DNA of 64,000 nt from Chitinophaga lutea (GTDB taxonomy: Bacteria > Bacteroidota > Bacteroidia > Chitinophagales > Chitinophagaceae), in the NCBI RefSeq assembly GCF_003813775.1, contig NZ_RPDH01000002.1, positions 930,001 through 994,000 of the forward strand, written 5' to 3'. Under the pieces are notes generated by a model. It had not been told where the DNA came from. It worked only from the letters and a program-made list of their open reading frames with translations, and ran no database searches. The position numbers and the translations under genes were made by a program. Positions within the stretch are counted from its first letter, which is position 1, and every line of letters begins with the position of its first letter. This document shows positions 17,026-25,839 of the stretch, piece by piece.

Positions 17026-19947
17026 ATGATCAAGCGTGAAATGCTGATGCAACTCGGCCGGCAATTGCAGGGAGAGTTGTATTTCGATGATACAATGCGA
17101 ACACTCTATGCCACGGATGCTTCCGCCTATCGCGAAATGCCCCTGGCAGTGGCCATACCGGAGAACGAAGAAGATATCAGGACTCTTATCCGCTTTGCCC
17201 GTGAACACAAAACCTCGCTCATCCCCCGTACCGCGGGCACCTCGCTGGCCGGGCAGGTGGTGGGCAGCGGGATTGTGGTGGACGTGTCGAGAACGTTCAC
17301 CCGCATCCTGGAAATCAACACCGCCGAAAAATGGGTGCGCGTACAGCCCGGCGTTATCCGCGACGAGCTGAACCTTTTCCTCAGGCCCCATGGCTTCTAT
17401 TTCGGCCCCGAAACCTCCACCGCCAACCGCGCGATGATCGGTGGCATGGTAGGCAATAACTCCTGCGGCTCCAACTCCGTGGTGTACGGCAGTACCCGCG
17501 AGCACCTGCTGGAAGTGAAAGCCCTGTTGAGCGACGGCTCGGAAGCCACGTTCAAAACCCTTTCGCCCGACGAGTTCCACGCCAAATGCGAGGCCACCGA
17601 CGGCAGCCTCGAAACCGCCGTGTACAAACAGATGCGCAGCATCCTGGGCAACGCGTCGAACCAGGAAGAGATACGCCGCGAATTCCCGAAACCTTCCATC
17701 ATGCGGAGGAATACGGGGTATGCGGTAGACCTCCTGCTGGAAACCGCACCGTTCACGGCCGGCAAGGAAGACTTCAACTTCTGCAAACTGATCGCCGGCT
17801 CCGAAGGCACCCTCGCCTTTCTCACCGAGATCAAGCTCCATATCGATCCCCTGCCGCCCCGCGAAACGGGGCTGCTGTGCATTCACTTCAACAACGTCGA
17901 CGAGTCGCTGCGCGCCAACATCGTCGCCATGCGCTACAAACCCAGCGCCAGCGAGCTGATCGACCACTTCATCCTCGAATGCACGAAAGACAATATCGAG
18001 CAGCGCAAGAACCGCTTCTTCGTGCAGGGCGACCCCGGCGCCATCCTCGTGGTGGAATTCTGCCGCGATACCCGTGAAGAAATCACCGCCATCGCCGGCC
18101 AGCTGCAACGTGAGCTCGAAGCCACGGGCCTGGGTTACCACTTCCCGCTCCTCTTCGGCGACGACACCAAAAAGATCTGGACGCTCCGCAAAGCGGGCCT
18201 CGGTTTGCTGAGCAACCTGCCAGGCGACGAAAAAGCCGTGCCGGTGATCGAAGACACGGCCGTGGCGGTGGAAGACCTTCCCGACTTCATCGCCGAGTTC
18301 AACCTGATACTGAAAAAATACAATCTCTTCGCCGTGCATTACGCCCACGCGGGCAGCGGCGAAATACACCTCCGCCCGATCATCAACCTGAAAACGGTGG
18401 AAGGCAACCAGCTGTTCCGCACCATCGCGGAAGAGATCGCCACGCTGGTAAAAAAATTCAACGGCTCCCTCAGCGGCGAGCATGGCGACGGGCGCCTGCG
18501 CGGCGAGTTCATCGCACAGATGATCGGCCCGCGTAACTACGAACTGCTCCGCCAGGTCAAATACACCTGGGACCCGGAAAACATTTTCAATCCCCACAAG
18601 ATCGTAGACACGCCGTCGATGAACAGCATGCTGCGGTACGAGCCCGGCAAAAAAGCGCCCGACCTGAAAACCGTGTTCCACTTCCCCGAGCAGACCATCC
18701 TGCAGCACGCGGAGCAGTGCAACGGTTCCGGCGACTGCCGCAAAACGCACCTCAGCGGCGGCACCATGTGCCCCAGCTACATGGCCACCCGCAACGAAAA
18801 GGATACCACCCGCGCCAGGGCCAACATCCTGCGCGAGTTCCTGACGCATTCCACCAAGGAGAACAAGTTCGATCATAAAGAAATCTACGAGGTGCTCGAC
18901 CTCTGCCTGGCCTGCAAGGGCTGCAAGTCGGAATGCCCGAGCAACGTGGACGTGGCCAAACTGAAGATGGAGTTCCTCCAGCATTATTACGATGCCAACG
19001 GCGTGCCCCTGCGCACCTGGATGATCGGGAACTTCCGGATGCTGACGAGCCTGGCCGCGATAGCGCCCGGCATTTACAACTGGCTTGTCAAAACACCCGG
19101 CCCGTCCAGACTCATCAAACGTTTCTCCGGTTTTGCGCCGGACCGTTCCATGCCCACGCTCGAGCGCCGCACGCTGCGCAGCTGGCTGAAAGCGAACCCG
19201 CACACCGGTAACGCGCAGCGGAAAGTATATCTCTTCTGCGACGAGTTCACCAATTACAACGATACCTCCATCGGCGTCAAAGCCGTGCAGCTGTTACGGA
19301 AACTCGGGTACGAAGTGATCCCCGTCGAACACCCTGAAAGCGCCCGCGCCCTTTTATCGAAAGGCTTTTTACGGAAAGCGCAGAAAATAGCCGAACAAAA
19401 CGTGGAACTGTTCAGCCGCATCATCACGGAAAAGACCCCGCTGATCGGCGTGGAACCTTCGGCCATACTCGGTTTCCGGGACGAGTACCCGGACCTGGTG
19501 GGCGATTCGCTCCGCCAAACCGCGAAAGAACTGGCCAAACACGTGTACATGGTGGATGAATTCATTTCACTGGAGGCAGATCTCGGGCATATCACCTCCG
19601 CCAGCTTCAAACCGGCCAAACAGCACATCAAGCTGCACGGGCACTGCCAGCAGAAAGCCCTTTCCAGCGTATTGCATTCGAAAAAAATACTGAGCCTGCC
19701 GGAGGGTTATTCCGTGGAAGTGATTCCCTCGGGCTGTTGCGGCATGGCCGGCTCATTCGGCTACGAAAAAGAACACTACGACGTATCGCAGAAGATCGGC
19801 GAACTGGTGCTGTTCCCGGCCGTGCGCAGTGCCGAAGCCGGCACGCTGATCGCCGCGCCGGGCACCAGTTGCAGGCACCAGATCAAAGACGGTACGGGCG
19901 TGCATGCGAAACATCCGGTGGAGATTTTGTATGAGGCGTTGGTGTGA
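17026..19947 (+). CDS. Fused FAD-linked oxidase / Fe-S dehydrogenase (D-lactate or glycolate dehydrogenase type)
   Basis: A 973-residue fusion. Residues ~35-265 are a PCMH FAD-binding domain (IPRTAGTSLAGQVVGSGIVVD, GGMVGNNSCGSNS). About 290-540 is the FAD-oxidase C-terminal domain, with HYAHAGSGEIHLRP and GSLSGEHGDGRLRGEF. Two Fe-S cysteine sets follow: one beginning at Cys565 (CNGSGDC...MCPSY), and CLACKGCKSECPSNVD near 626. The C-terminal third has CCG-type motifs (LHGHCQQKAL, SGCCGMAGSFGYEKEH). Such proteins oxidise D-2-hydroxy acids and pass electrons to the quinone pool or another carrier; the substrate here is inferred. TATTTTCG at 17013-17020 lies five bases before the ATG. A terminator follows at 19967. 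Confidence 0.9.
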   Translation: MIKREMLMQLGRQLQGELYFDDTMRTLYATDASAYREMPLAVAIPENEEDIRTLIRFAREHKTSLIPRTAGTSLAGQVVGSGIVVDVSRTFTRILEINTAEKWVRVQPGVIRDELNLFLRPHGFYFGPETSTANRAMIGGMVGNNSCGSNSVVYGSTREHLLEVKALLSDGSEATFKTLSPDEFHAKCEATDGSLETAVYKQMRSILGNASNQEEIRREFPKPSIMRRNTGYAVDLLLETAPFTAGKEDFNFCKLIAGSEGTLAFLTEIKLHIDPLPPRETGLLCIHFNNVDESLRANIVAMRYKPSASELIDHFILECTKDNIEQRKNRFFVQGDPGAILVVEFCRDTREEITAIAGQLQRELEATGLGYHFPLLFGDDTKKIWTLRKAGLGLLSNLPGDEKAVPVIEDTAVAVEDLPDFIAEFNLILKKYNLFAVHYAHAGSGEIHLRPIINLKTVEGNQLFRTIAEEIATLVKKFNGSLSGEHGDGRLRGEFIAQMIGPRNYELLRQVKYTWDPENIFNPHKIVDTPSMNSMLRYEPGKKAPDLKTVFHFPEQTILQHAEQCNGSGDCRKTHLSGGTMCPSYMATRNEKDTTRARANILREFLTHSTKENKFDHKEIYEVLDLCLACKGCKSECPSNVDVAKLKMEFLQHYYDANGVPLRTWMIGNFRMLTSLAAIAPGIYNWLVKTPGPSRLIKRFSGFAPDRSMPTLERRTLRSWLKANPHTGNAQRKVYLFCDEFTNYNDTSIGVKAVQLLRKLGYEVIPVEHPESARALLSKGFLRKAQKIAEQNVELFSRIITEKTPLIGVEPSAILGFRDEYPDLVGDSLRQTAKELAKHVYMVDEFISLEADLGHITSASFKPAKQHIKLHGHCQQKALSSVLHSKKILSLPEGYSVEVIPSGCCGMAGSFGYEKEHYDVSQKIGELVLFPAVRSAEAGTLIAAPGTSCRHQIKDGTGVHAKHPVEILYEALV

Positions 19948-19966
19948 TGAGTTTTTTCTGAGATAG

Positions 19967-20010
19967 AAAAAGGGGCCGAACCGATTGTAATGATGGTTGG
20001 CCCCTTTTTT
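19967..20010. terminator. Rho-independent terminator after FAD/Fe-S dehydrogenase
   Basis: A run of A then GGGGCC at 19972-19977 pairs with GGCCCC at 19999-20004. The stem is extended by AACC/GGTT with one bulged G, and six T follow. The A-run before and T-run after allow it to work in either direction. Confidence 0.85.
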
Positions 20011-20115
20011 ATTAAATTTCCCGTTTAAATTGTTCCTATGCTCTAGCCTTCCCGAAGAAACTTCAGAATATGGTCTTATACGGTAAGCCATAATACCCTG
20101 CTGATACGCAGCAAC

Positions 20116-20439
20116 ATGTTGTTTCCTGATCTCAATGGTTATTCGGAAGATACGTCGTTTAACATCGACATTGAATTCCTGTCCGTCAGCTATATAAATG
20201 TTCCTGCTTCTTTACCGGATATCGCCATCAGGGAGGTTTCAGCGGATTTGCTTCCCGAGAACACCGACAAAAGGCTGCTCCAATACGATGAAAAAGTATT
20301 CGAGCTTCTGGTGGATGGACGGACGTATTATGTTATTGCAGGCGGAATGTTGGTGGGCACGAACCGGCGGGAGAATAAAGACCGGATAGCCGATGATCAT
20401 CAGCGCCTCCGGCACGATAGCGTATTGGTGACAGCATGA
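20116..20439 (+). CDS. Hypothetical protein, 107 residues, possibly a remnant
   Basis: The frame starts at ATG 20116, eight codons after an in-frame TAA, and encodes 107 residues with no signal peptide or membrane segment. The central part, VFELLVDGRTYYVIAGGMLVG, looks protein-like. The tail, rich in R, H and D, looks like read-through of non-coding sequence, so a frameshifted or decaying gene is possible. I do not recognise a family. It lies between a terminator and a convergent lipoprotein gene. Confidence 0.4.
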   Translation: MLFPDLNGYSEDTSFNIDIEFLSVSYINVPASLPDIAIREVSADLLPENTDKRLLQYDEKVFELLVDGRTYYVIAGGMLVGTNRRENKDRIADDHQRLRHDSVLVTA

Positions 20440-20500
20440 ACGACGGAAATTACATCTAACACGCATAAAATTATTGAAGGTCATGGCAAGGGTAACTCCC

Positions 20501-20932
20501 TCACTTCTTCTTCAACCAGAAGCTGCCACCGGTTGGCCCGCCATAACCGATATGCCATGTACCGGCAAGACTGTCCGGCTTCAGCAACTGCGCATTTAAA
20601 GAGTATTCACCGCTGCCGCCGCGGAAGTACGCATACTGACCGTAGAACTTTCCTTTTTTCAAACTGTAAACACCATTGGCCAGCAATGGCGAACTTTCAT
20701 CACCGTCGTACACGACCATTGTGCCGTTGGGATGAAATATCATCGTGTAGGTGTGCATGGGCGTGAGAAAACCCGTGTCGCCGGGCTCGTTAATGGAGCG
20801 GATGCCGTACTTCCCTACCCATATGCCGGTAAGCGGCTCGGTTGCGGGTGGGCATACCGTTTTGTTGTCTTTTTTACAGGCGGTGCCGCCCATCATGGTG
20901 GCGAATGCCAGCCAGCATAATACATTTCTCAT
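20501..20932 (-). CDS. Lipocalin-like small lipoprotein
   Basis: A 143-residue putative lipoprotein. From the ATG at 20932 the product begins MRNVLCWLAFATMMGGTAC, a short signal sequence ending in a lipobox before Cys19. After the anchor come LTGIWVGKYG, YTMIFHPNGTMVVYDGDE and GVYSLKKGKFYGQY, beta-rich segments resembling the lipocalin-like domains common in Bacteroidota lipoproteins, ending in SLAGTWHIGYGG. AAGGA sits just upstream of the start. Upstream ATGs at 21010 and beyond would place the signal peptide internally and are rejected. It is divergent from the TolC gene, ~110 bp apart. Function unknown; the fold call is tentative. Confidence 0.65.
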   Translation of the reverse strand: MRNVLCWLAFATMMGGTACKKDNKTVCPPATEPLTGIWVGKYGIRSINEPGDTGFLTPMHTYTMIFHPNGTMVVYDGDESSPLLANGVYSLKKGKFYGQYAYFRGGSGEYSLNAQLLKPDSLAGTWHIGYGGPTGGSFWLKKK

Positions 20933-21040
20933 ATCCTTGGGGTTATCTGCAAAATTATCCATTTCGTATGGTGCTTTCGCCCACATAAATATGTGATTTG
21001 CCACGAACAAAAAAAGGGCGCGGGTGTTAATATCCAGAGT

Positions 21041-22501
21041 ATGAATCCATCCGCAAGTATTATTACGGCCCTCCTGTGCATATTGTCCGCGTCACCCGGC
21101 ATGGTGACCGCGCAGCAGCGCGAGCTCACACTGGAAGAGTGTTTCCGGCTGGCCCGCCAGCAGAACATCGCCGTGGAGCAGGCCCGCCGTTCGCTCGATG
21201 CGCGGCAGCAGCACCTCAAAGCCGAAGAAGCCACGTACTTCCCGAAAATCGATTTACTGGCGGGCTACAACTACCTGGGCCAGCCGCTCGAAATAAACCT
21301 GCAGCAGGTGAAAGACGGTATCGTGGAAGGTTCTTCGCAGCAGGCCGTATCCAGCGCCAACACGGTGTATAAGGAAATCACCGGCAACAACCTGCCGCAA
21401 CCGGTGCAGGACGGCATTTACAACACCTCGAAAAACATCATCGGAACGGTGTATCCCAATTACAACCCGCCGCTGAGCAAACAAAGTTATTTCACGGCCG
21501 CGCTGGGGCTGCGGCAGCCGATTTACCTCGGCGGCAAGCTCGCCACGGCCCGTAACATCGCATCCGCGGAATACCAGAGCGGCATCGTGAACGTGGAGCT
21601 GGTGGAAAAACAAACCGACTTCGCGCTGGCGGCGGCGTACATCCGTATCCTGTACTACAATGCCGTGCTGCAGTCGCAGGGCCGCATCGTTACCGCCATG
21701 GAGCGCAACGAGCGGTATGCGGCTTCGCTGGTGAGCAACGAGATCATCCCGCCGTACCAGCGCAACTGGGCCACCGTGGCGCTCACCTACGCCCGCAGCC
21801 GCCAGCAGAACATGGCGCTCGAAAAAGAAAACGCGCTCGTGGAACTGAAGCGCCTGCTGCAATTGCCGCAGGATACCGTGCTCACCATCACCGATACGCT
21901 GCGGTACCGCTCCCTGCCCAATACGGCCACGCCCGTGGAATTCTGGAAAGGCAACCCCGCCTGGAAGGCGGTGGACAGTAAAACCGCGCTGGCCGAAACT
22001 ACGGTGAAGGCTACCCGCTCGCTCAACCTGCCCAACATATTCGGCATCGCCACCCTCAATCTCTATCAGCGCGACCTGCCGGTGATCACGCCGCCGTGGA
22101 TGGTGGGCGTTGAAATGCAATGGACGCTCTTCAGCGGCTTCTCCAACCAGAAGCGCGTACGGGCCAGCAAACTGCTCGTGGAAGAAGTGAAGCTCGCGTC
22201 GGACAATACGCGCTCCCTGCTCGAAGCCGGCGCCACCGTGGTGCGCAATAAAGTGACGGTGCTGGAACGGGACCTGCAGTCGCTCGCACAGGCGCGCGAC
22301 CAGGCGACGCTCACCACCGCGCAGGTGCAGGAAAGGCTGGCCAACCAGCTGTCGTCCGTCAAAGACGTGAACGAATCGCTGCTGCTCGAAGAAGAAATCG
22401 GCAAGGCTTATTACGCCGCGCTGTTCGGCTACATGCTGGCAGCGGCGGAATATTATAACATCCTGGGCACGCCCCGGCAAATCACGACCCTCCTACAATG
22501 A
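21041..22501 (+). CDS. TolC-like outer membrane efflux protein
   Basis: A 486-residue outer membrane channel component. The signal peptide MNPSASIITALLCILSASPGMVTAQQ is followed by LTLEECFRLARQQNIAVEQARR, the usual opening of the TolC/OEP repeat. Long amphipathic helices and a second OEP repeat follow (WAVT/ARSRQQNMALEKENALVELKRLL, then VGVEMQWTLFSGFSNQKRVRAS). ATG 21041 is chosen because it begins the signal peptide. The stop overlaps the HlyD start (ATGA at 22498), making it the first gene of a four-gene exporter operon. In the cell it would connect the periplasmic adaptor to the outside. Confidence 0.9.
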   Translation: MNPSASIITALLCILSASPGMVTAQQRELTLEECFRLARQQNIAVEQARRSLDARQQHLKAEEATYFPKIDLLAGYNYLGQPLEINLQQVKDGIVEGSSQQAVSSANTVYKEITGNNLPQPVQDGIYNTSKNIIGTVYPNYNPPLSKQSYFTAALGLRQPIYLGGKLATARNIASAEYQSGIVNVELVEKQTDFALAAAYIRILYYNAVLQSQGRIVTAMERNERYAASLVSNEIIPPYQRNWATVALTYARSRQQNMALEKENALVELKRLLQLPQDTVLTITDTLRYRSLPNTATPVEFWKGNPAWKAVDSKTALAETTVKATRSLNLPNIFGIATLNLYQRDLPVITPPWMVGVEMQWTLFSGFSNQKRVRASKLLVEEVKLASDNTRSLLEAGATVVRNKVTVLERDLQSLAQARDQATLTTAQVQERLANQLSSVKDVNESLLLEEEIGKAYYAALFGYMLAAAEYYNILGTPRQITTLLQ

Positions 22502-23487
22502 AAAGATTCTTTACACAATACTGGGCGCTGCTGATCCCGGTGATCATTTTGCTGATTGCGCTGCTTTTCCTCATGCGGGGAACGGGTGCGGCGGACAATA
22601 CCGTGATCGGTATGGTGGACGCGGAGTATGTGGACGTGGCCGCCGAATTCCCCGGCCGCCTCGATTCGCTGCTGGTATCGCAGGGCGATACGGTGAAAGA
22701 AGGACAGCTGCTGGGCGTGCTGCGCACCACCGAGATCAACGCCATCCGCCGCCAGGCCGAAGCCGCCATTGAAGCCGCCTCCTCGCAGGTGAAGCTGCTG
22801 GAAAAAGGCGCGCGGCCGGAGATCATCAAAAACGCCGGCAACCTCTACAGCATCGCGCAGGAGCAGTACAACCTCGCGCAGAAAACCTACCAGCGCATGG
22901 AGCGGTTGTATAACGACAGTGTGATTTCCGGAACGGAAAAAGACCTGATCTATTTTAAATTCCAGGCCGCCCGGAAAGAAATGGAAATCGCCCGCCTCAA
23001 CCAGGAAATGCTGGAGAAGGGCACGCAGCCCGAGATCATACAGACCGCCACCGCCATCCTGAAACAGGCTGAAGAAGGCTATGCCCTCACGAAGGCACTG
23101 ACAGATAATACCCGCATCCACTCCCCTGCCGCCGGCATCATTTCTTCGCTGGTGATCCACCAGGGCGAGATCGTGAGCATCGGCTACCCTATGATGACGC
23201 TGCAAAAACCGCTGTCGTATTTCATCCGGTTCAACATCCGGCAGGATGCGGCCGGGGCTTTGCCGCTCGGTACCAAAACCAAAGTGCGCGTGCCGGGTTG
23301 CCAACCGGAAACCTTCGAGGTGTATGTATCGTCCGTGGCCCCTTCTCTCGAATTCGCCAACTGGGTGCCGGTGAAAGAAAAAGGGAAATTCGAGCTGCGC
23401 ACTTTCACGATAGAATGTAAACCGGCCGACGTGGCCGCCATAAACGGGTTGCGGCCGGGCATGACCGCCGCGCTGATAATGCCATGA
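22498..23487 (+). CDS. HlyD-family periplasmic adaptor (membrane fusion) protein
   Basis: The 329-residue protein has one N-terminal transmembrane helix (about 8-26, YWALLIPVIILLIALLFLM). A biotinyl-lipoyl half-motif follows (VDVAAEFPGRLDSLLVSQGDTVKEGQLLGVL), then a coiled-coil hairpin, then the second half-motif IHSPAAGIISSLVIHQGEIVSIG and a beta-barrel. That is the standard HlyD/YhiI adaptor layout linking an inner membrane pump to TolC. It overlaps both neighbours by four bases (ATGA at 22498 and 23484), so translational coupling is expected. Confidence 0.9.
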   Translation: MKRFFTQYWALLIPVIILLIALLFLMRGTGAADNTVIGMVDAEYVDVAAEFPGRLDSLLVSQGDTVKEGQLLGVLRTTEINAIRRQAEAAIEAASSQVKLLEKGARPEIIKNAGNLYSIAQEQYNLAQKTYQRMERLYNDSVISGTEKDLIYFKFQAARKEMEIARLNQEMLEKGTQPEIIQTATAILKQAEEGYALTKALTDNTRIHSPAAGIISSLVIHQGEIVSIGYPMMTLQKPLSYFIRFNIRQDAAGALPLGTKTKVRVPGCQPETFEVYVSSVAPSLEFANWVPVKEKGKFELRTFTIECKPADVAAINGLRPGMTAALIMP

Positions 23488-24656
23488 TCAAAGCAATCTT
23501 CCAGATCGCCCTCAGGGAATGGCAACGCATTCTCACCCGCCCGGACCATTGCCTGGTGCTGCTCGTATTGCCGCCGCTGCTCTTTTTCTTTTATGCGTAC
23601 ATCTACGACAGGCAGCAGGCCGAAGACCTGCCCGTGGCTATCTGGGACGAAGACCGCACCGCCGTATCGCGGCAGATCACGTTTCTGCTCGAACAAACGG
23701 CCAGCATCCACATCACCGAAAGCGTCGGCAGCCAGGACGAACTCGAGTCGCTCATGCAGCAGCAGAAGATCATCGGCGCCATTCATTTCCCCAAGGGCAT
23801 GGAGCGCGACATCAAAAGCAGGCACCCCGTGAAAGTGCCCATCTACACCAACGCCGCCTCCCTCGTGCCCGGCAAGCTCATCAATAAAGACGCCACCACC
23901 GTGCTCATTACCGCCGCATCGGGCGTGAACCTGCAGAAGTTCATGAAAACCGGCATGCCCGCGGGAAAGGCCATGAGCCTCATTATGCCGGTGAACCTCA
24001 CCGTGTACCCGATGTACAACCCTACCTACAACTACCAGCATTACCTCGTGCCCGGCCTCATTACCGTGGCGCTGCAAATGATGATCATCATGGTGGCCGT
24101 GCTGATGATCAATATGGAATGGAAAGAAGGTACGATGGACGCCTTGCGGCTCATGGCCGGCAACCATGCCGGCGTGATCATCACCGGCAAAACCCTGGCG
24201 CACCTGAGTGTGGGCTGGGTGAACTTCGTGCTGGTGGCCGGCATCATTTTCCCGTTCTTTTCCTTACAGCACCCCGGCACCAACTGGCAGCTGTTCGTAC
24301 TGTTCAACCTGCTCACACTGGCCTGCACCGGCATCGGGCTGATGATCTCGGTGATCGCCACCGATGTGATGCTGGCGCTCGACGCGGGACTGTTTTATAC
24401 CTCGCCGGCCTTTGTGTTCAGCGGGTTTACCTTCCCCCGCTGGGCCATGCCCTGGTTCGACCAGTATTACGCGAGCCTGATGCCTTACACCCCTTTCCTC
24501 GACGCGTTCTTTAAAGTGTATTTCATGGAACTGCCGCTGCGGTATGCGATGCCGGAAATCACGAAGCTGCTGCTTTTTATCGGGTGTACTTTTTTCGTGT
24601 CCGTATTGTTTTTACAGGTTAAACTCAACAGGTATGCCGCAACAGCCAGGATATAA
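23484..24656 (+). CDS. ABC-2 type permease subunit (exporter)
   Basis: A 390-residue ABC-2 membrane protein of the YhhJ/YbhR type. One transmembrane helix at the N-terminus (LVLLVLPPLLFFFYAYIYD) precedes a ~150-residue periplasmic domain (DLPVAIWDEDRTAVSRQITF...). A bundle of five helices from about residue 190 to the end follows, including LITVALQMMIIMVAVLMINMEW and the conserved FVFSGFTFPRWAMP. It is paired with a second permease whose start overlaps by 23 bases. No ATPase gene lies in the cluster, so the energy source must be encoded elsewhere or the pump is unusual. Confidence 0.87.
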   Translation: MIKAIFQIALREWQRILTRPDHCLVLLVLPPLLFFFYAYIYDRQQAEDLPVAIWDEDRTAVSRQITFLLEQTASIHITESVGSQDELESLMQQQKIIGAIHFPKGMERDIKSRHPVKVPIYTNAASLVPGKLINKDATTVLITAASGVNLQKFMKTGMPAGKAMSLIMPVNLTVYPMYNPTYNYQHYLVPGLITVALQMMIIMVAVLMINMEWKEGTMDALRLMAGNHAGVIITGKTLAHLSVGWVNFVLVAGIIFPFFSLQHPGTNWQLFVLFNLLTLACTGIGLMISVIATDVMLALDAGLFYTSPAFVFSGFTFPRWAMPWFDQYYASLMPYTPFLDAFFKVYFMELPLRYAMPEITKLLLFIGCTFFVSVLFLQVKLNRYAATARI

Positions 24657-25818
24657 ACCATTCCGCCTGCTGCTGCGGGAAACGGCGCTGGTGGCCAAAG
24701 ACCACAGCCTGCTGCTCACGCTGCTGATTGCGCCGCTGCTCTATGCGTTTTTCTACGGCAGCATCTATTCATACAAAACGGAGGAAGAAGTGCCGATTTG
24801 CGTGGTGGACGAAGACCGTACCGGTTTGTCGCGCACCCTTATCGAACAGATCAACAACACGCAGATGGTGCAGGTCATCGCCGTCACCACCCTCGAAGCC
24901 GCGAAAGAACAGATGTACCACGGCCATACGCAGGGTTTCCTTTACCTGCAGAAGGGCCTTGAAAAAAAGGTGCTGTCGCTGCAACAGGCCAACATGGTGC
25001 TGGCGCTCAACGCCGCGCGTTTCCTGCCGTCGAGCGATGTGCTGGGCACCATCACGCAGGTGGGGCTCACCGTGGGCGCGGGGGTACGCTTGCAATACCT
25101 GCAGAAATCGGAAGGCATGAACACCGAAATATCCGGGCGCGAAGTGATGGCCGTGAAACCGGATGCGCGGCCGCTTTTCAACAACCGCGTGGACTACGGC
25201 ACGTTTTTATTGCCCGGCCTGCTGGCCATGATACTCCAGCAAACATTGCTGCTCGGGCTGGCCGGCGGCACGGCCGCTGAGCGGCAGCATCACCGCGTGG
25301 GCGAATGGATGCGGCTGGCGGGCGACAATCTTTCTACCGCCCTCTGGGGCAAAGGCCTTTTTTATTTTATCCTCTTCTGTTGTTATGCGTTCTTTTTCCT
25401 CACCGTGAATTTCGGTGTGCTCGACCTGCAGCTGCTCGGCAACGCCTGGGAACTGGCGCTGGTAACGGCCCTCTTCCTGTTTTCGTTAATACCGATGGGC
25501 ATCTTTACCGGCCTGCTGTTCCGTTCCCAGTTGCTCTGCACCCAATTGCTGGCGTTCAGCACCTATCCTATTTTCCTCATTACGGGTTATACCTGGCCCA
25601 TCCAGCAGTTGCCAGACGGGTTGAAGGCCGCGGGCGCACTGTTGCCCATCACGCCCTTCCTGCAGCTCTACCAGGGCATCGTACAGCAGGGCGCGCATAT
25701 CACCGACCGGTTGCCCGCGCTGTACCATCTTTGCTTCCTCTCCTGCTTTTATACGCTCATCTGTTTGTGGAAGATAAAGAGCGTGGCGGCGGCCAAATCC
25801 CCGGCAGCCGTTGCCTGA
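24634..25818 (+). CDS. ABC-2 type permease subunit (exporter), second copy
   Basis: A 394-residue paralogue of the preceding permease with the same layout: N-terminal helix (LLLTLLIAPLLYAFFYGSIY), a periplasmic domain opening EEEVPICVVDEDRTGLSRTL, and five C-terminal helices ending with LLCTQLLAFSTYPIFLITGYTWP. The ATG at 24634 lies inside the end of the first permease gene and begins MPQQPGYKPFRLLLRETAL. The earlier in-frame start at 24544 would read through out-of-frame permease sequence and is rejected. With the first permease it probably forms a heterodimer. murI follows after 21 bp. Confidence 0.87.
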   Translation: MPQQPGYKPFRLLLRETALVAKDHSLLLTLLIAPLLYAFFYGSIYSYKTEEEVPICVVDEDRTGLSRTLIEQINNTQMVQVIAVTTLEAAKEQMYHGHTQGFLYLQKGLEKKVLSLQQANMVLALNAARFLPSSDVLGTITQVGLTVGAGVRLQYLQKSEGMNTEISGREVMAVKPDARPLFNNRVDYGTFLLPGLLAMILQQTLLLGLAGGTAAERQHHRVGEWMRLAGDNLSTALWGKGLFYFILFCCYAFFFLTVNFGVLDLQLLGNAWELALVTALFLFSLIPMGIFTGLLFRSQLLCTQLLAFSTYPIFLITGYTWPIQQLPDGLKAAGALLPITPFLQLYQGIVQQGAHITDRLPALYHLCFLSCFYTLICLWKIKSVAAAKSPAAVA

Positions 25819-25826
25819 AAATTGCG

Positions 25827-25833
25827 TAATTTG
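25827..25833 (+). promoter_or_regulatory. Possible -7 box (TAATTTG) of murI
   Basis: TAATTTG, one base shorter than the TAnnTTTG consensus, ends six bases before the murI ATG. It lies 9 bp beyond the permease stop and could give murI its own promoter despite the operon-like spacing. No good -33 element was picked out, so this is a weak call. Confidence 0.3.
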
Positions 25834-25839
25834 CGGGCC

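Noticed and set aside
17005..19203. 732-residue open frame on - opposite the FAD/Fe-S dehydrogenase
   Set aside because: Antisense shadow; the + strand frame has clear FAD and cysteine motifs throughout.
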